Source: an uncultured Bacteroidota bacterium (GTDB lineage: Bacteria; Bacteroidota; Bacteroidia; Chitinophagales; Chitinophagaceae). From it: a stretch of 64,000 nt of DNA. Below are positions 29,701 to 37,503 of the stretch, piece after piece. The notes beneath the pieces are model-generated. The model searched no databases and was not told where the DNA came from. It saw only the letters and a program-made list of their open reading frames with translations. Position 1 is the first letter of the stretch. The number at the start of each line of letters is the position of its first letter. The stretch is from positions 1 to 64,000 of the forward strand of contig CAILLK010000014.1 in NCBI GenBank assembly GCA_903835005.1. The letters are read 5' to 3'. Both the position numbers and the translations under genes were made by a program.

Positions 29701-32107
29701 GCGACACCATGGCATGTGGGCCGCTGGTGGTAAAGATACCGCCAGGTGTTGCATCTGTAAGGGTAATAGTTGTGCCTACACACAAGCTGGTTAACCCTGT
29801 AATGGGCATCGGCAACGGATTAACAGATATAGCCATAGTCGCTTTGCAACCAAGTGTGTTGGTAAAAGTGATTGTATCTGAAACAGGAGCAATCCCGTTA
29901 ACAAGCCCTGTAGCACTGCCTATAGTTGTTATTAGCGGATTGGATGCCGACCATACACCCGCATCAGCATCAGTAAGAAGAAGTGTTTGTCCTACACATA
30001 CTACTGCCGGACCTCCTCCCGGCACCGTAATCGGGCTGGTCAGTGGATTCACGGTAACTACATATACCGAAGGACAAGGGGAAGTACCCGCAGTATAACT
30101 AATCGAATCGACACCTCCCGGCGCTATACCAACCATTACTCCTGAAGAAGGGTTGGGAATATAAATTGTGGATCCTGATCCGCTCACAAGCCAGAGCCCT
30201 CCCGATGTAGGGTCCGTAAGTGTAATGGTATCACCAATGCACACCTGTGTCGGGCCGGATATTGGCCCGGGTATGGATTGCACATTCACAGTAGCAGTAG
30301 TTAAACACCCCGTTGACAGTGTATACGTAATGGTAATAATTCCGGCCGAAAGCCCGGTAAGATTACCCGTTACCGGATTAATTGTCCCTAATAGGGATGG
30401 CGATGCACTCCAGGTCCCGCCCGGAGATCCGTCAAACTCAATTGCACTGCCATCTACGCATACGGCTAATGTACCACTGCCGCTGATTGTGAATGGCGAA
30501 GGATTAACCGTAACATATTTGGTCACAAAACAACCTGATGGCATGGTATAAGTAACCATAGCTCCGGGTGCGGTTGTTGCGGAGATTCCCGTCACAACAC
30601 CCGTACTTCCCACAATTGATATAAGGCCTGAGGTGGAGCTCCATGTCCCGCCCGCTGTAGCATCAAATAGAGTTGTTGATGTACCAATACACATAGCTCC
30701 GCCTCCCGTTATTGGTGCCGGATCGGCAACTACGGTTACGCCTCTCCATGCTTTGCACGAGCCTCCCAATGTATAGGTTATTATTGCTGTAGTACCCACC
30801 GAAACACCAGTAACTACACCCGTTACCGCTGAAATGCTCGCTATTCCGGGCGCCGTACTCGTCCATGTACCACCCGGCGGACTATCACTGAGGGTAATCG
30901 TTTGCCCCTGGCACACAGTAAGTGGACCGGTTATTGCACCCGGAGCGCCTACTACTGTCATGTGTATGGTATCTGCAAGCTGGCAACCTGCCGAGTCAGT
31001 TACTGTACAATAATAGTTGGTTGATACGGAGGGCGTAGCCACAGGATTAACACACGTTACGCAGCTTAAGCCCAGGGATGGGCCCCATAAGTAAGTTGGG
31101 GGTGTTGAGTAAGGTGTTACTGCGCCCATAGTTAAGGTTACCGCAGTTCCCGAACAAATTGTCGTATCATGCGTACGATGTAATGTCAATGATGTCGGAT
31201 AAACCTTTGTATATAAGGTATCCGTACAGCCATAACCTGAGTAAGGCGTGAGTATAACTGCATATGTAGTGGTAACAGTTGGGGAAGTAACAACTACAGA
31301 CTGGCTCGTGCCATACGTCGCAGTAAAGGTTAAGGAGTCAGTCCATGAATAACCGGAATATCCGTCCGGTCCTGTCAGTGTAGTAGAACCTGATGCGCAG
31401 GTAACAATATTATCAGCTACAAAACCACAACTCATATCCAGATAACCATAACCAAAATGCCCTCCAAGTGTACAGCCCTGAGCTACAAACGATACAGTAG
31501 CTGTTTTGCCTGCCTCACCCGGAAATTTCAGATTACCCATAGTCCATGTTTTGTACGTAACATCCGAGCCGGGAATAGAAGATGCAAGAAATCCTGGTTC
31601 AGAACCATCACCTACATAATTGTATGAATCACACGCTACAATATTTCCGGTAATGGAGTCGCGCGCTTCTACTATAAACCTGGGTTGCTGATACTCAAAA
31701 TGAGAAGTGCCCGGGTTTTCAAGAACTACGGCATACCTGTATATAAAGCTGTAAAGACCTGGCCCTGATGGTACGTGCACATTATAAGCACATTTCATTG
31801 TCGATTGGTTGGCTGAATCCCTACCAAGCTTTAAGGAGTGCAGTCCGCCACCAGGTGCAACTACAGGAAAACCACCATAAGCATCGGTAGCTACCATGGT
31901 TGTCAGAGTATGAAGTCCGGGCACCGGCGCTGTTGATGTAAATGTGTAAGCTATTGCAGTACCTACATTATAACAACTGCCTCGCCAGTATAGCCAGTCA
32001 GCAGTACCCGCTGTTTCAAAGTCTATGTTAGGCGGGCATTGTGCTTGTGCGTTAAATAAAAATCCTAAAATGAATAGGGGAAGAATAAGTGTAATCTTAC
32101 GGTTCAT
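23750..32107 (-). CDS. Giant secreted Ig-like repeat protein, T9SS type A substrate
   Basis: A 2785-residue protein with a signal peptide (MNRKITLILPLFILGFLFNA, cleavage before QCPPN). Residues ~24-240 form a carbohydrate-binding-like N-terminal domain starting CPPNIDFETAGTADW. Residues ~240-385 are two CHU-type segments. From ~388 to ~2335 there are about 25 two-cysteine BIG2-like units of ~72-78 residues, of the same type as in the neighbouring giant gene. They are interrupted once (~1059-1147) by a different module, and a second copy of that module follows at ~2335-2423. Three Ig-like domains with YQWHVNG, FTWMKNG and YQWFKNS motifs follow. A type A sorting domain ends the protein (ISVVPNPNKGDFIIKG, LTDVLGQVVYTS, LANGMYILSV). 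It should be exported by the T9SS. The ATG at 32107 and signal peptide make the start secure. Confidence 0.94.
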   Translation of the reverse strand: MNRKITLILPLFILGFLFNAQAQCPPNIDFETAGTADWLYWRGSCYNVGTAIAYTFTSTAPVPGLHTLTTMVATDAYGGFPVVAPGGGLHSLKLGRDSANQSTMKCAYNVHVPSGPGLYSFIYRYAVVLENPGTSHFEYQQPRFIVEARDSITGNIVACDSYNYVGDGSEPGFLASSIPGSDVTYKTWTMGNLKFPGEAGKTATVSFVAQGCTLGGHFGYGYLDMSCGFVADNIVTCASGSTTLTGPDGYSGYSWTDSLTFTATYGTSQSVVVTSPTVTTTYAVILTPYSGYGCTDTLYTKVYPTSLTLHRTHDTTICSGTAVTLTMGAVTPYSTPPTYLWGPSLGLSCVTCVNPVATPSVSTNYYCTVTDSAGCQLADTIHMTVVGAPGAITGPLTVCQGQTITLSDSPPGGTWTSTAPGIASISAVTGVVTGVSVGTTAIITYTLGGSCKAWRGVTVVADPAPITGGGAMCIGTSTTLFDATAGGTWSSTSGLISIVGSTGVVTGISATTAPGAMVTYTMPSGCFVTKYVTVNPSPFTISGSGTLAVCVDGSAIEFDGSPGGTWSASPSLLGTINPVTGNLTGLSAGIITITYTLSTGCLTTATVNVQSIPGPISGPTQVCIGDTITLTDPTSGGLWLVSGSGSTIYIPNPSSGVMVGIAPGGVDSISYTAGTSPCPSVYVVTVNPLTSPITVPGGGPAVVCVGQTLLLTDADAGVWSASNPLITTIGSATGLVNGIAPVSDTITFTNTLGCKATMAISVNPLPMPITGLTSLCVGTTITLTDATPGGIFTTSGPHAMVSPSGTVTGMGVGTQLITYTVSGCYVTYLVTVNTTPPHISGVLSVCQGATTVLFDSISGGIWNITPTSIATIIGTITTATVTGVAPGTATVTYTLGVGCSTSSIITVNPMPGAITPTSPVVCVGSTITLSDPSTPGGTWSPVTGTNADINAITGVVTGINNGLQVFTYTSTTGCSRPVTVNVNPLPLSIAGPTTVCAGSTITLTDGSGGGTWTSLNPTIATIVGTTGVLTGVAGGSATIRYQLASGCATAAIVSVNPIPPLCTMTPATGTYSYCASGTGITIGLTCSSAGINYTLKNGGTAVATLPGTGSSITFGPQTAAGAYTIVATYPASGCFRTMTGTVTVSINPLPVISGPTGLCVGATAILTSSIPGSTWTSSIPGNASIGFASGIVTGITTGSSTVITCTAPTGCTSNVTVNVTPSPTVVTGPATVCVGDSVLFTDGVPGGSWTSSAPIVASAGTFSGYIYGISPGTATITYSLGSGCQQTKSITVIGQPASITTVSGVPMVICQGASLPLHDATTPGTWSIAPVSSALATVSGTGVVTADITGGTLQTQAAVVYTSTSTSCQSWAYVTINPLPAPITGTFQVCQGSSTVLTDPTSGGSWSISSTAYATISTSTGTLTGINAGSPSIVSFTVAGCSATQPVTVNPLPGTITGTSHICTGDSLTLSSSSPGGTWTVAPVTTATINPTTGSIYGIVPGTGVVTYTLPTTCLRTIPVTVNQTPAPITGPSGVCIPNGASMADPTAGGAWSSSNPAIASIGAATGLITTGPTLTGTVTISYTVGSCAATTPFNVSPHPLPITGTLNVCVGSTTTLADATPGGAWSSGSPSLGSVSTSGVVTGISSGTVIITYGAVGCNSIAPVVVNPITPVIGDSVVCVGLTIDLTDATLGGVWTSTIPSIATAGYTTGIITGVSAGTTATINYTILATGCTAARTITVNPLPSAISGPSTLCVGQTGVYTDPTSGGVWSTSNPTLGSIDASGNLTGVANGTINVTYTLSATSCYVTYPVVINGLPSAISGPSAICLGSTANYTDASGVGTWASSATAIASILPTTGTATANPTTTGTTNISFTLLSTGCSTSMPVNVINLPTAIYSSVPAVICEAQSLTLYDSSGAGTWALSSSAIASVTPAGVVTGLLPGTDTVTYSTGAGCVTPPFVVTVNQTPNAPTSSTGSFSVCVGQTLTLSTYPTGGTWSSVTMADATITSLTGVVTGVAAGSSVISYVLPATGCAVSTIVFVNATPLPITGINTVCIGMTSPLADATPGGVWSSSTAAATVSTSGVVSGVSSGTTTISYLVGGTACPAMMDMTVNPVPGPISATTNTVCVLQSIVFADAVPGSGWSSNNTGIATVSSSGVVTGVSGGTTTITYTLGAGCYVDTTVNVIALPGVISGGDSVCQGQSLFFTDPTPSGTWTSTVPTVGNIGATSGVMTGVAAGTTTISYTVNGCSVFQPVTVDVQPAVITGNPIVCLGGTSALSDAVGGGVWSSSNSVIAPVSTTGVVFGSAVGSATITYMHSPGACYSSLNVTVVPLPLIFNVTGGGAYCDHGIGVNIGLNGSTVGVNYMLYNGLVATGSFGGTGSPIGFGLQTVVGSYTVIGTATATGCSVTMAGSAPVSTIPNSVPAVNLTITPDTTVCTGTTVVFTPAPTNGGPAPVYQWHVNGTSVATSNTYTFIPANGDLVGVTMTSNAICPLPATASDSQRMHVQPFGHPSLTLTSHPGDTVCQGTVADITINPVYGGNAPLFTWMKNGVIVSSASDYSFLPVNNDVIYCIMQSNYPCRLENTDTSANLVIKIDTPMVPVVTIATTPGTMVQLGAKVTMTASVVNGGVDPTYQWFKNSVPVAGATTNVYTDSASVAQAADSISCQVTSSGYCRATGHQWVYIQVANVGVGQLTNTIGDISVVPNPNKGDFIIKGSVGVNNEEVNLELTDVLGQVVYTSKVIATGGKLNEHVTLGTKLANGMYILSVRTAEESRVFHMVIEQ

Positions 32108-32647
32108 AAAATGGAATATAAAATCGTTGAAAAATTATTTTTAGCGCTGCTTCTATTGTTACTATTCTATTAAAAATCAGTCATTATAAAATTAAGCTAT
32201 CCAAAAGATTTAGCAAGTTAAAACAATGTTTGGGAATATCAAAAGGATTTAACAATTTTTGATAAAAAATTCCAAATTTGAAATAATTTAATTTTAAATA
32301 GTGTATTTTCTACATAATTAAAACTATGTCCCGATTACTATAAGGCGTATAAAAAAGCAAAAAGGTTAGGCGTATCTTAATATTTATTTCATCGACATGT
32401 ATTAACTTCAGACTTCTATACAATTTTCGATATTTCGCAATACCCTATTTGCTTGTGGAGGGAATGAACTTAATTTGTATTCTTAAAGTTGACCATTTTA
32501 AGATGTATCATATTTCGTTTCAAAAAATGATTTCCATCATGAATGTATATTATTTATAAATACACTGACTGGTTTTTCACATGCCAGATAATACATTGCG
32601 CTATATCAGCATTCATTCAATTTATAAGATAACTTTGAAATAATACA
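32108..32647. other. AT-rich intergenic region
   Basis: Some 540 bases between the giant gene start and the end of paaC, both on the minus strand. The sequence is strongly AT-rich, with no supportable ORF, hairpin with a T run, or RNA gene. It must hold the promoter of the giant gene, but I see no full TAnnTTTG match close to 32107. Confidence 0.5.
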
Positions 32648-33460
32648 TCACCATTCCATACCCGGATATGCCCGCTGCATAAACTGCAGTTCAGCCAGAA
32701 TATATCCCAGATGTTCTGAATGCCGGCCTTCCTTACCCCCATGCTGCATCCACTTGCCTGCGGGTATATTGAGAGTAGCTTCTTCAAAAATTGCTTTCAC
32801 CCTGGCCATCCAGAGCGGTTTTATCTTTTCCAGATCGGCACCTATGCCACCGTTCAGCATTTCCTTATCAGTATCATTCATCACAAAAAGCTCGCCCGTA
32901 TACATCCAGAGTTCATCAACGGCATATTGCATTTTTGTATGACTTTCTTCAGTACCATCGCCCAGGCGCACTACCCACTCACTGCTCCAGCGCAGGTGGT
33001 AGGTAATTTCTTTCAATGATTTTTCAGCTATAGCAGCCAGCGTTTCGTCAGTGCTCTGCTGCAGTTCTGAATAGAAGTAATAATTAAATGCATCAAAATA
33101 GAACGATCGGGCTACCGTATATGCCCAGTCATTATTGGGCTGCTCCACCAGCAGGTGGTTTCTGAAGTCCCATCCGTCGCGAAGAAATGCCAGGTCATCT
33201 TCATCAAGGTTCTTCCCTGCCAAAATCGTTTCCTGCAGAACAACCGATGAAAATACACCCGCTTTTTTTTCTGCCGGCAACCGGTTGAATTGCTCTGCCG
33301 CATACTGATATAATGACCTTGCCCTGCCCAGGTGATCAAGGGAGGTATTGGTAAGTGCAATATCCTGCTCCAGTATAGGCCCGTGGCCACACCACTCACC
33401 CAGCCTGTGCCCCATTATCAATGCATCATCTGCCAGCCTTAGCGTATAGTCTAGTTTCAT
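32648..33460 (-). CDS. paaC: 1,2-phenylacetyl-CoA epoxidase, structural subunit PaaC
   Basis: A 270-residue ferritin-like protein matching PaaC, the non-catalytic structural partner of PaaA in the phenylacetyl-CoA epoxidase complex. Family features include LRLADDALIMGHRLGEWCGHGP near the start, LTNTSLDHLGRARSLYQYAAE, FYFDAFNYYFYSEL, SLKEITYHLRWSSEWVVRLGDG, and a C-terminal KEGRHSEHLGYILAELQFMQRAYPG with the expected end. PaaA needs PaaC for stability. The gene lies 20 bases after paaB and is the last gene of the operon. No paaD or paaE follows. The next gene is the unrelated giant secreted protein. Confidence 0.96.
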   Translation of the reverse strand: MKLDYTLRLADDALIMGHRLGEWCGHGPILEQDIALTNTSLDHLGRARSLYQYAAEQFNRLPAEKKAGVFSSVVLQETILAGKNLDEDDLAFLRDGWDFRNHLLVEQPNNDWAYTVARSFYFDAFNYYFYSELQQSTDETLAAIAEKSLKEITYHLRWSSEWVVRLGDGTEESHTKMQYAVDELWMYTGELFVMNDTDKEMLNGGIGADLEKIKPLWMARVKAIFEEATLNIPAGKWMQHGGKEGRHSEHLGYILAELQFMQRAYPGMEW

Positions 33461-33480
33461 TTTTCTTTTGGAATTGGAAA

Positions 33481-33786
33481 TTACATATATTTAACCTCAT
33501 CAGGCAGGTTATAAAAAGTTGGGTGCCGGTATATTTTATCATTGGCAGGTTCGTAAAGCGAATCAGCTTCACTGGGGTCCGATGCAATAATATTTCTACT
33601 TTCCACCACCCATATACTTACCCCTTCCATGCGGCGGGTATATACATCGCGGGCATTTTCTATAGCCATCTGCGCATCGGCGGCATGAAGGCTGCCTGCA
33701 TGTTTATGATCCAGTCCTGCCTTGCTGCGGATGAATACTTCCCACAAAGGCCATTCATTTTTATTTTGTTTGCTTTGCTCTGCCAT
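33481..33786 (-). CDS. paaB: 1,2-phenylacetyl-CoA epoxidase subunit PaaB
   Basis: A 101-residue protein from the ATG at 33786; an upstream TTG at 33792 is less likely. It matches PaaB, the small subunit that bridges PaaAC units. Diagnostic blocks are WPLWEVFIRSKAGLDHKHAG, LHAADAQMAIENARDVYTRR, and EGVSIWVVESRNIIASDP, followed by the YRHPTFYNLP end. It starts two bases after the stop of the upstream lipoprotein gene, so translation is probably coupled. Function in ring epoxidation is known for the family. Confidence 0.95.
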   Translation of the reverse strand: MAEQSKQNKNEWPLWEVFIRSKAGLDHKHAGSLHAADAQMAIENARDVYTRRMEGVSIWVVESRNIIASDPSEADSLYEPANDKIYRHPTFYNLPDEVKYM

Positions 33787-33788
33787 AT

Positions 33789-34388
33789 TCAATTATTTTT
33801 TAGTACGCTATCCACTATATGGTCCGAAATTTCATAACCATGATAAACCAGATCATTTTTCTTAAAAATAAAATACTGTTCTGCTACGTCTATCGGCCCG
33901 TCTTTTGTATATGAAGGCGCAATTTCCCGTTCTATTTTTTTTTGCCCTGCTTTGGGCTTATGGCCATACTCCGCATCTTTCATCACATAAAGGTCGCGGT
34001 CGTAGGTTGATTTTTCGGCATTACGCTTTATCAGTTCATATTGGTAGGTTTCCGAAACCATCAATAACTTTACTCCCTTGTCTCTGAACTTCCGGTCAAT
34101 AAGTTCATAGTAAAACAGCGGTTTGCAGGATGTAGCTTTGCAATAAGGCCTCCAAAGGTAAACTACAGTATACGGATATTTCTGAAAACATTTAATTATA
34201 TCAGGGCCGGTGATCTCTACCAGAGAAAGCTCAGTTGCCTGATTACGTAAAGCATCTGTCTCATCAAGTAAAAACGGTTTCAGCGAACGTACCTGATCCT
34301 TATGCAAATCCCTGTAGCCGTTATCGTTTATTCTGATTAAACATGAAGGCAGAGAAAGTATAGTAATAAAAAATAAAAACAACCTCAT
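33789..34388 (-). CDS. Thioredoxin-like lipoprotein inserted in the paa operon
   Basis: A 199-residue protein with a lipoprotein signal peptide (MRLFLFFITILSLPSC, lipid-modified Cys16), so it should sit in a membrane facing the periplasm. The middle has a thioredoxin-fold-like stretch: YPYTVVYLWRPYCKATSCKP followed by a helix and VKLLMVSETYQYE. The two cysteines are four residues apart (CKATSC) rather than the redox CxxC. A beta strand resembling the thioredoxin fold (AEQYFIFKKNDLVYHGY) lies near the end. It lies between paaA (17 bases upstream) and paaB (2 bases downstream), within the same transcript. No known Paa subunit looks like this and all Paa proteins are cytoplasmic. Its role is unknown. 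Confidence 0.8.
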   Translation of the reverse strand: MRLFLFFITILSLPSCLIRINDNGYRDLHKDQVRSLKPFLLDETDALRNQATELSLVEITGPDIIKCFQKYPYTVVYLWRPYCKATSCKPLFYYELIDRKFRDKGVKLLMVSETYQYELIKRNAEKSTYDRDLYVMKDAEYGHKPKAGQKKIEREIAPSYTKDGPIDVAEQYFIFKKNDLVYHGYEISDHIVDSVLKNN

Positions 34389-34405
34389 TTAATTATGTTT
34401 AACCA

Positions 34406-35353
34406 TCATGCTGCCATTACCTCTTTCCTTGCTTTCCTTTTCTCTGCATGAGCAATTGCCGCATCCCGCACCCACTGGCCGTTATCCCATGCCTTTATAC
34501 GGGTATCTAGGCGTTGCTTGTTGCAGGGGCCGTTGCCCTTCACCACATTCCAGAACTCTTCCCAGTTTATAGGTCCGGAATCGTAATGGCCGCGCTCTTC
34601 ATTCCATTTCAGGTCTTTATCCGGCACCTCAAGACCAAGCACTCTGGCCTGCTCTACGGTTACATCAATAAACTTCTGTCTTAGCTCATCATTGGTCAGC
34701 CTTTTTATGCGCCACCTTACACTCTGCTCCGTATGTGGGCTTTCAGCATCAGGCGGACCAAACATCATCAGGCTCGGCCACCACCAGCGGTTAAAGGCAT
34801 CCTGTGCCATTTTATGCTGCACTTCTGATCCTTTTGAAAGGGTCAGCATTATCTCAAAACCCTGCCGCTGATGAAAACTTTCTTCCTTACATACCCGCAC
34901 CATCGCCCTGGCATAGGGGCCATAAGAGGTACGGCACAGAGGCACCTGGTTCATAATAGCAGCGCCATCCACGAGCCAGCCTATGGCACCCATATCGGCC
35001 CAGGTAATTGTAGGGTAATTGAATATAGATGAATATTTGGCTTTACCGCTGTGCAGCTGGTCGTAAAGTGTATCCCTGGTTACGCCCAGTGTTTCTGCCG
35101 CGCTGTACAGGTAGAGTCCGTGCCCTGCCTCATCCTGCACCTTGGCCAGCAATACTGCCTTGCGCCGCAGGCTCGGGGCGCGGGTTATCCAGTTTCCCTC
35201 AGGCAGCATTCCCACTATTTCGCTGTGGGCATGTTGCGATATCTGTCGTATCAGGGTTTTCCGGTAGTCATCGGGCATCCAGTCTTTGGGCTCTATGGTA
35301 ACCTCTTTATCTATCAGGCTGTCAAAATGCTCCTGGAACGATTGAACACTCAT
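34406..35353 (-). CDS. paaA: 1,2-phenylacetyl-CoA epoxidase, catalytic subunit PaaA
   Basis: A 315-residue di-iron monooxygenase subunit that epoxidises the ring of phenylacetyl-CoA. From ATG 35353 it begins [20 protein letters not shown]. The longer ORF (from 35386) would start upstream of the promoter box at 35374-35381 and adds a hydrophobic stretch foreign to the family. Iron-ligand motifs are visible: [17 protein letters not shown] and [13 protein letters not shown]. Also conserved are [22 protein letters not shown], the family [19 protein letters not shown] block, and [14 protein letters not shown]. It is the first gene of paaA-lipoprotein-paaB-paaC. Confidence 0.97.
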   Translation of the reverse strand: MSVQSFQEHFDSLIDKEVTIEPKDWMPDDYRKTLIRQISQHAHSEIVGMLPEGNWITRAPSLRRKAVLLAKVQDEAGHGLYLYSAAETLGVTRDTLYDQLHSGKAKYSSIFNYPTITWADMGAIGWLVDGAAIMNQVPLCRTSYGPYARAMVRVCKEESFHQRQGFEIMLTLSKGSEVQHKMAQDAFNRWWWPSLMMFGPPDAESPHTEQSVRWRIKRLTNDELRQKFIDVTVEQARVLGLEVPDKDLKWNEERGHYDSGPINWEEFWNVVKGNGPCNKQRLDTRIKAWDNGQWVRDAAIAHAEKRKARKEVMAA

Positions 35354-35373
35354 TAAAATGAAATTTATAACTA

Positions 35374-35381
35374 CAAATATA
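35374..35381 (-). promoter_or_regulatory. Candidate promoter of the paa operon (TATATTTG)
   Basis: The minus strand reads TATATTTG, a full TAnnTTTG match, 21 bases before the paaA ATG at 35353. A CCTTTCGGG sequence about 17-20 bases further upstream resembles the -33 TTTG element. No PaaR/PaaX-type palindrome is apparent. Confidence 0.55.
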
Positions 35382-35441
35382 AGCACATTAATTGACCCGA
35401 AAGGCTAAAATCCCGCTAATGCACAATAGAGATATCTTATT

Positions 35442-37127
35442 TTAATCCCGGTTTGTCTGGCCTCCCGGCAAAACAGCCAAAATACTAACCGGCGATGACC
35501 TCTTTTCGTAAAGTTCGACCCTGCCCGATTCCGATTTATATAGCAGTCTGTAACCAGCCATAATCTCCTTATACAATTTCCTGAAATGCTCATCCCAAAG
35601 CCATTTATCCTGGTAGCACCAAAGCATTATGTAGTCTATGGTAACACCTGTTTCACTTTTATAATAATTGATGGTTGCATAGGGTGGCTGTCCTTCCATT
35701 GCCCCATTGGTACAAAGATGGTGATACGGATTGGTAGAATCTTTCCACACTAAAGGAAAATAACCGGTATTGGCTTCATAATTATCAAGTATTATCAATG
35801 GTTTATCAACCCCCATATATTGCCATGCATGGCAAAACATCCAGTTTCTGTCGGCTATTACTGCCCCTGTTTTATCCAGCCCTCCAGGCGAAAAATCCAG
35901 CGGAAGGACAATTGAAAAGGGCTTAATAAATTGCCCTGCCGAAACAATATCTTTTACGCCATCCGATGCCGATGCCATAACTATTATTCTCGGAATACTC
36001 AATCCGGTAAAGGCAATAAAAAATAGTATCCCTGCCCCGTTTTTCAACTTGCCTGCTGGTACCATATAACCAATACAGCAAACCATAAACAAGCCCCACA
36101 AATACTGCGCCCGGATAGCAAATAAGCTGCCACCAAATAGCTTATCGGGGAAGAAGAAATAAAGAAATAGTGCAAATAACATGCCCCCAAACAGGCCATC
36201 AAATCGCTGCCATTGAAACCCTTTTCTGAATCGCTGAAACAGCGCAAACAGCAAAAGCCCAGCCAGCAGAAACCAAACTACCCGTACAAGAATTACCTCA
36301 CTGCTGCTTACATTTACCAGGCAGTTAAAATCAGCGAATTCAAGTATTTTGTTCCGGCTCATATGGAGCGAAATGCCGCCTTCATGCGCTTCACCTGCAG
36401 CAAACATTATCAGCATCAGACCGCAGGGAAGCAGGCATAATCCCAACAAAAGAAGATTTTCGAAAATTACTATTAGTCTGGTTTTACTTTGCGCCTTATT
36501 TGCTTCTTTGCGTTCTTTGAGGTTAATATATCCGGTTACATAAGAGCTTACAGATAGTACCAGGCAACAAAAACCTCCAAAAGCAAATGCCACCGGATGT
36601 GCAAAAAAGGTAAGGCACACCAAAATAAAAAAGCCTGCAACCCTGACTGCATTAATCCGTTCCAGCACCAGCAACCAGGTATTGATCATCCAGAAAAGCA
36701 ACGCCATACTGAAGGAAAAATTATAAAATCCTTTAGCCAGCACGTAATGGAACACAAAAACGAATACTACAAGCGGCCACAAAAGGCTATCGCTGTCCAG
36801 TCGCTTCAAAATTCCAGTGAACCCTGATACAAATAAAAGCACATAACCGCTCAGTAAAATTTTCTCAGCAATTACCCCCTTAAACACAAACAACAATGCC
36901 CCAAGCAATATATGTGTCATCCAGTTAGGATTCGGCTTGCCCACTACCTCAAAAAAACGCTCATAAAATGCGATGTTTTTGCCCGACCAGAGATCATGCA
37001 GTATCTGAGCATTATACAGATGGCAGGGCCCGTCGCCGGTAAGGTAATAACCTGGGAGCCATACCTGCAGCATACAGAGCAAAAAGCCTGCAAGCAGGAG
37101 ATAATTGGCTGTTTTGGGTGAATTCAA
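35442..37127 (-). CDS. Polytopic membrane protein, possible GT-C-type glycosyltransferase
   Basis: A 561-residue protein with about 10-12 hydrophobic helices and a soluble C-terminal part (residues ~400-561). The first helix ends in LPGYYLTGDGPCHLYNAQIL. A GDGPxHLYN-type acidic loop after the first helix is reminiscent of the GT-C fold, in which a loop after TM1 carries catalytic acidic residues. That is a similarity in layout only. A helix-loop pattern of LAKGFYNFSFSMALLFW and a soluble region rich in aromatic residues support a membrane enzyme acting on lipid-linked substrates. The start is TTG at 37127, since a stop lies 18 bases upstream in frame and no ATG precedes the first helix. The downstream paa promoter suggests it is not part of that operon. 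Confidence 0.75.
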   Translation of the reverse strand: MNSPKTANYLLLAGFLLCMLQVWLPGYYLTGDGPCHLYNAQILHDLWSGKNIAFYERFFEVVGKPNPNWMTHILLGALLFVFKGVIAEKILLSGYVLLFVSGFTGILKRLDSDSLLWPLVVFVFVFHYVLAKGFYNFSFSMALLFWMINTWLLVLERINAVRVAGFFILVCLTFFAHPVAFAFGGFCCLVLSVSSYVTGYINLKERKEANKAQSKTRLIVIFENLLLLGLCLLPCGLMLIMFAAGEAHEGGISLHMSRNKILEFADFNCLVNVSSSEVILVRVVWFLLAGLLLFALFQRFRKGFQWQRFDGLFGGMLFALFLYFFFPDKLFGGSLFAIRAQYLWGLFMVCCIGYMVPAGKLKNGAGILFFIAFTGLSIPRIIVMASASDGVKDIVSAGQFIKPFSIVLPLDFSPGGLDKTGAVIADRNWMFCHAWQYMGVDKPLIILDNYEANTGYFPLVWKDSTNPYHHLCTNGAMEGQPPYATINYYKSETGVTIDYIMLWCYQDKWLWDEHFRKLYKEIMAGYRLLYKSESGRVELYEKRSSPVSILAVLPGGQTNRD

Positions 37128-37306
37128 TGTTGATTCTTTACTTTAAGCTTTAAACAAAGAAAGAACATTTTTATTGTTTTGAATATTGAAAATGCGATTT
37201 ACTTTTATTTCTGCATGTACTGATAGCTAAAGGCCAAATTGAGGAGACTACAATTCTCTTTGAAATAATTTCTGGTAAAAATTGTAATTACTCATTCTGC
37301 TGATTG

Positions 37307-37456
37307 CTACCTCCTGAAGCCACCGGTAAGGCCTCTGATAATAGCTATCAGCAGATCAAATACACCTCTTATTACAGATATTACAAGGTCGAATGCGAAA
37401 CCCACAATTACTAAAACAAAAACCACTACCAGCAGAATAAGGATAATTATGCTCAT
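37307..37456 (-). CDS. 49-residue amphipathic membrane micro-protein
   Basis: A short minus-strand ORF encodes 49 residues: a strongly hydrophobic N-terminal helix (MSIIILILLVVVFVLVIVGF) followed by two near-copies of an 11-residue amphipathic unit, FDLVISVIRGV and FDLLIAIIRGL, then a TGGFRR end. The ATG is clear and the stop is TAG. The pattern of a membrane anchor plus repeated Asp/Arg-containing amphipathic turns is unlikely in random DNA. It recalls small membrane peptides such as type I toxins or stress peptides, but no family is claimed. It sits alone between the gene ending at 37504 and the TTG start at 37127, 47 bases after the former on the same strand. Confidence 0.6.
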   Translation of the reverse strand: MSIIILILLVVVFVLVIVGFAFDLVISVIRGVFDLLIAIIRGLTGGFRR

Positions 37457-37503
37457 AAAACAAAGATAAATGAGAATCTGATCACAGTAAAATATTCTAA
37501 GAG

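Noticed and set aside
13929-32107. Many 60-160 codon plus-strand frames inside the two giant genes
   Set aside because: Repetitive coding DNA gives recurrent antisense frames. They lack signals, starts and families and repeat along with the Ig units.
32111-32173. 20-codon hydrophobic plus-strand frame in front of the giant gene
   Set aside because: It is short and AT-driven, and no repeat or promoter supports it.
35354-35386. Longer PaaA N-terminus (start at 35386)
   Set aside because: It would extend above the -7 box at 35374-35381 and adds a hydrophobic stretch not seen in PaaA.
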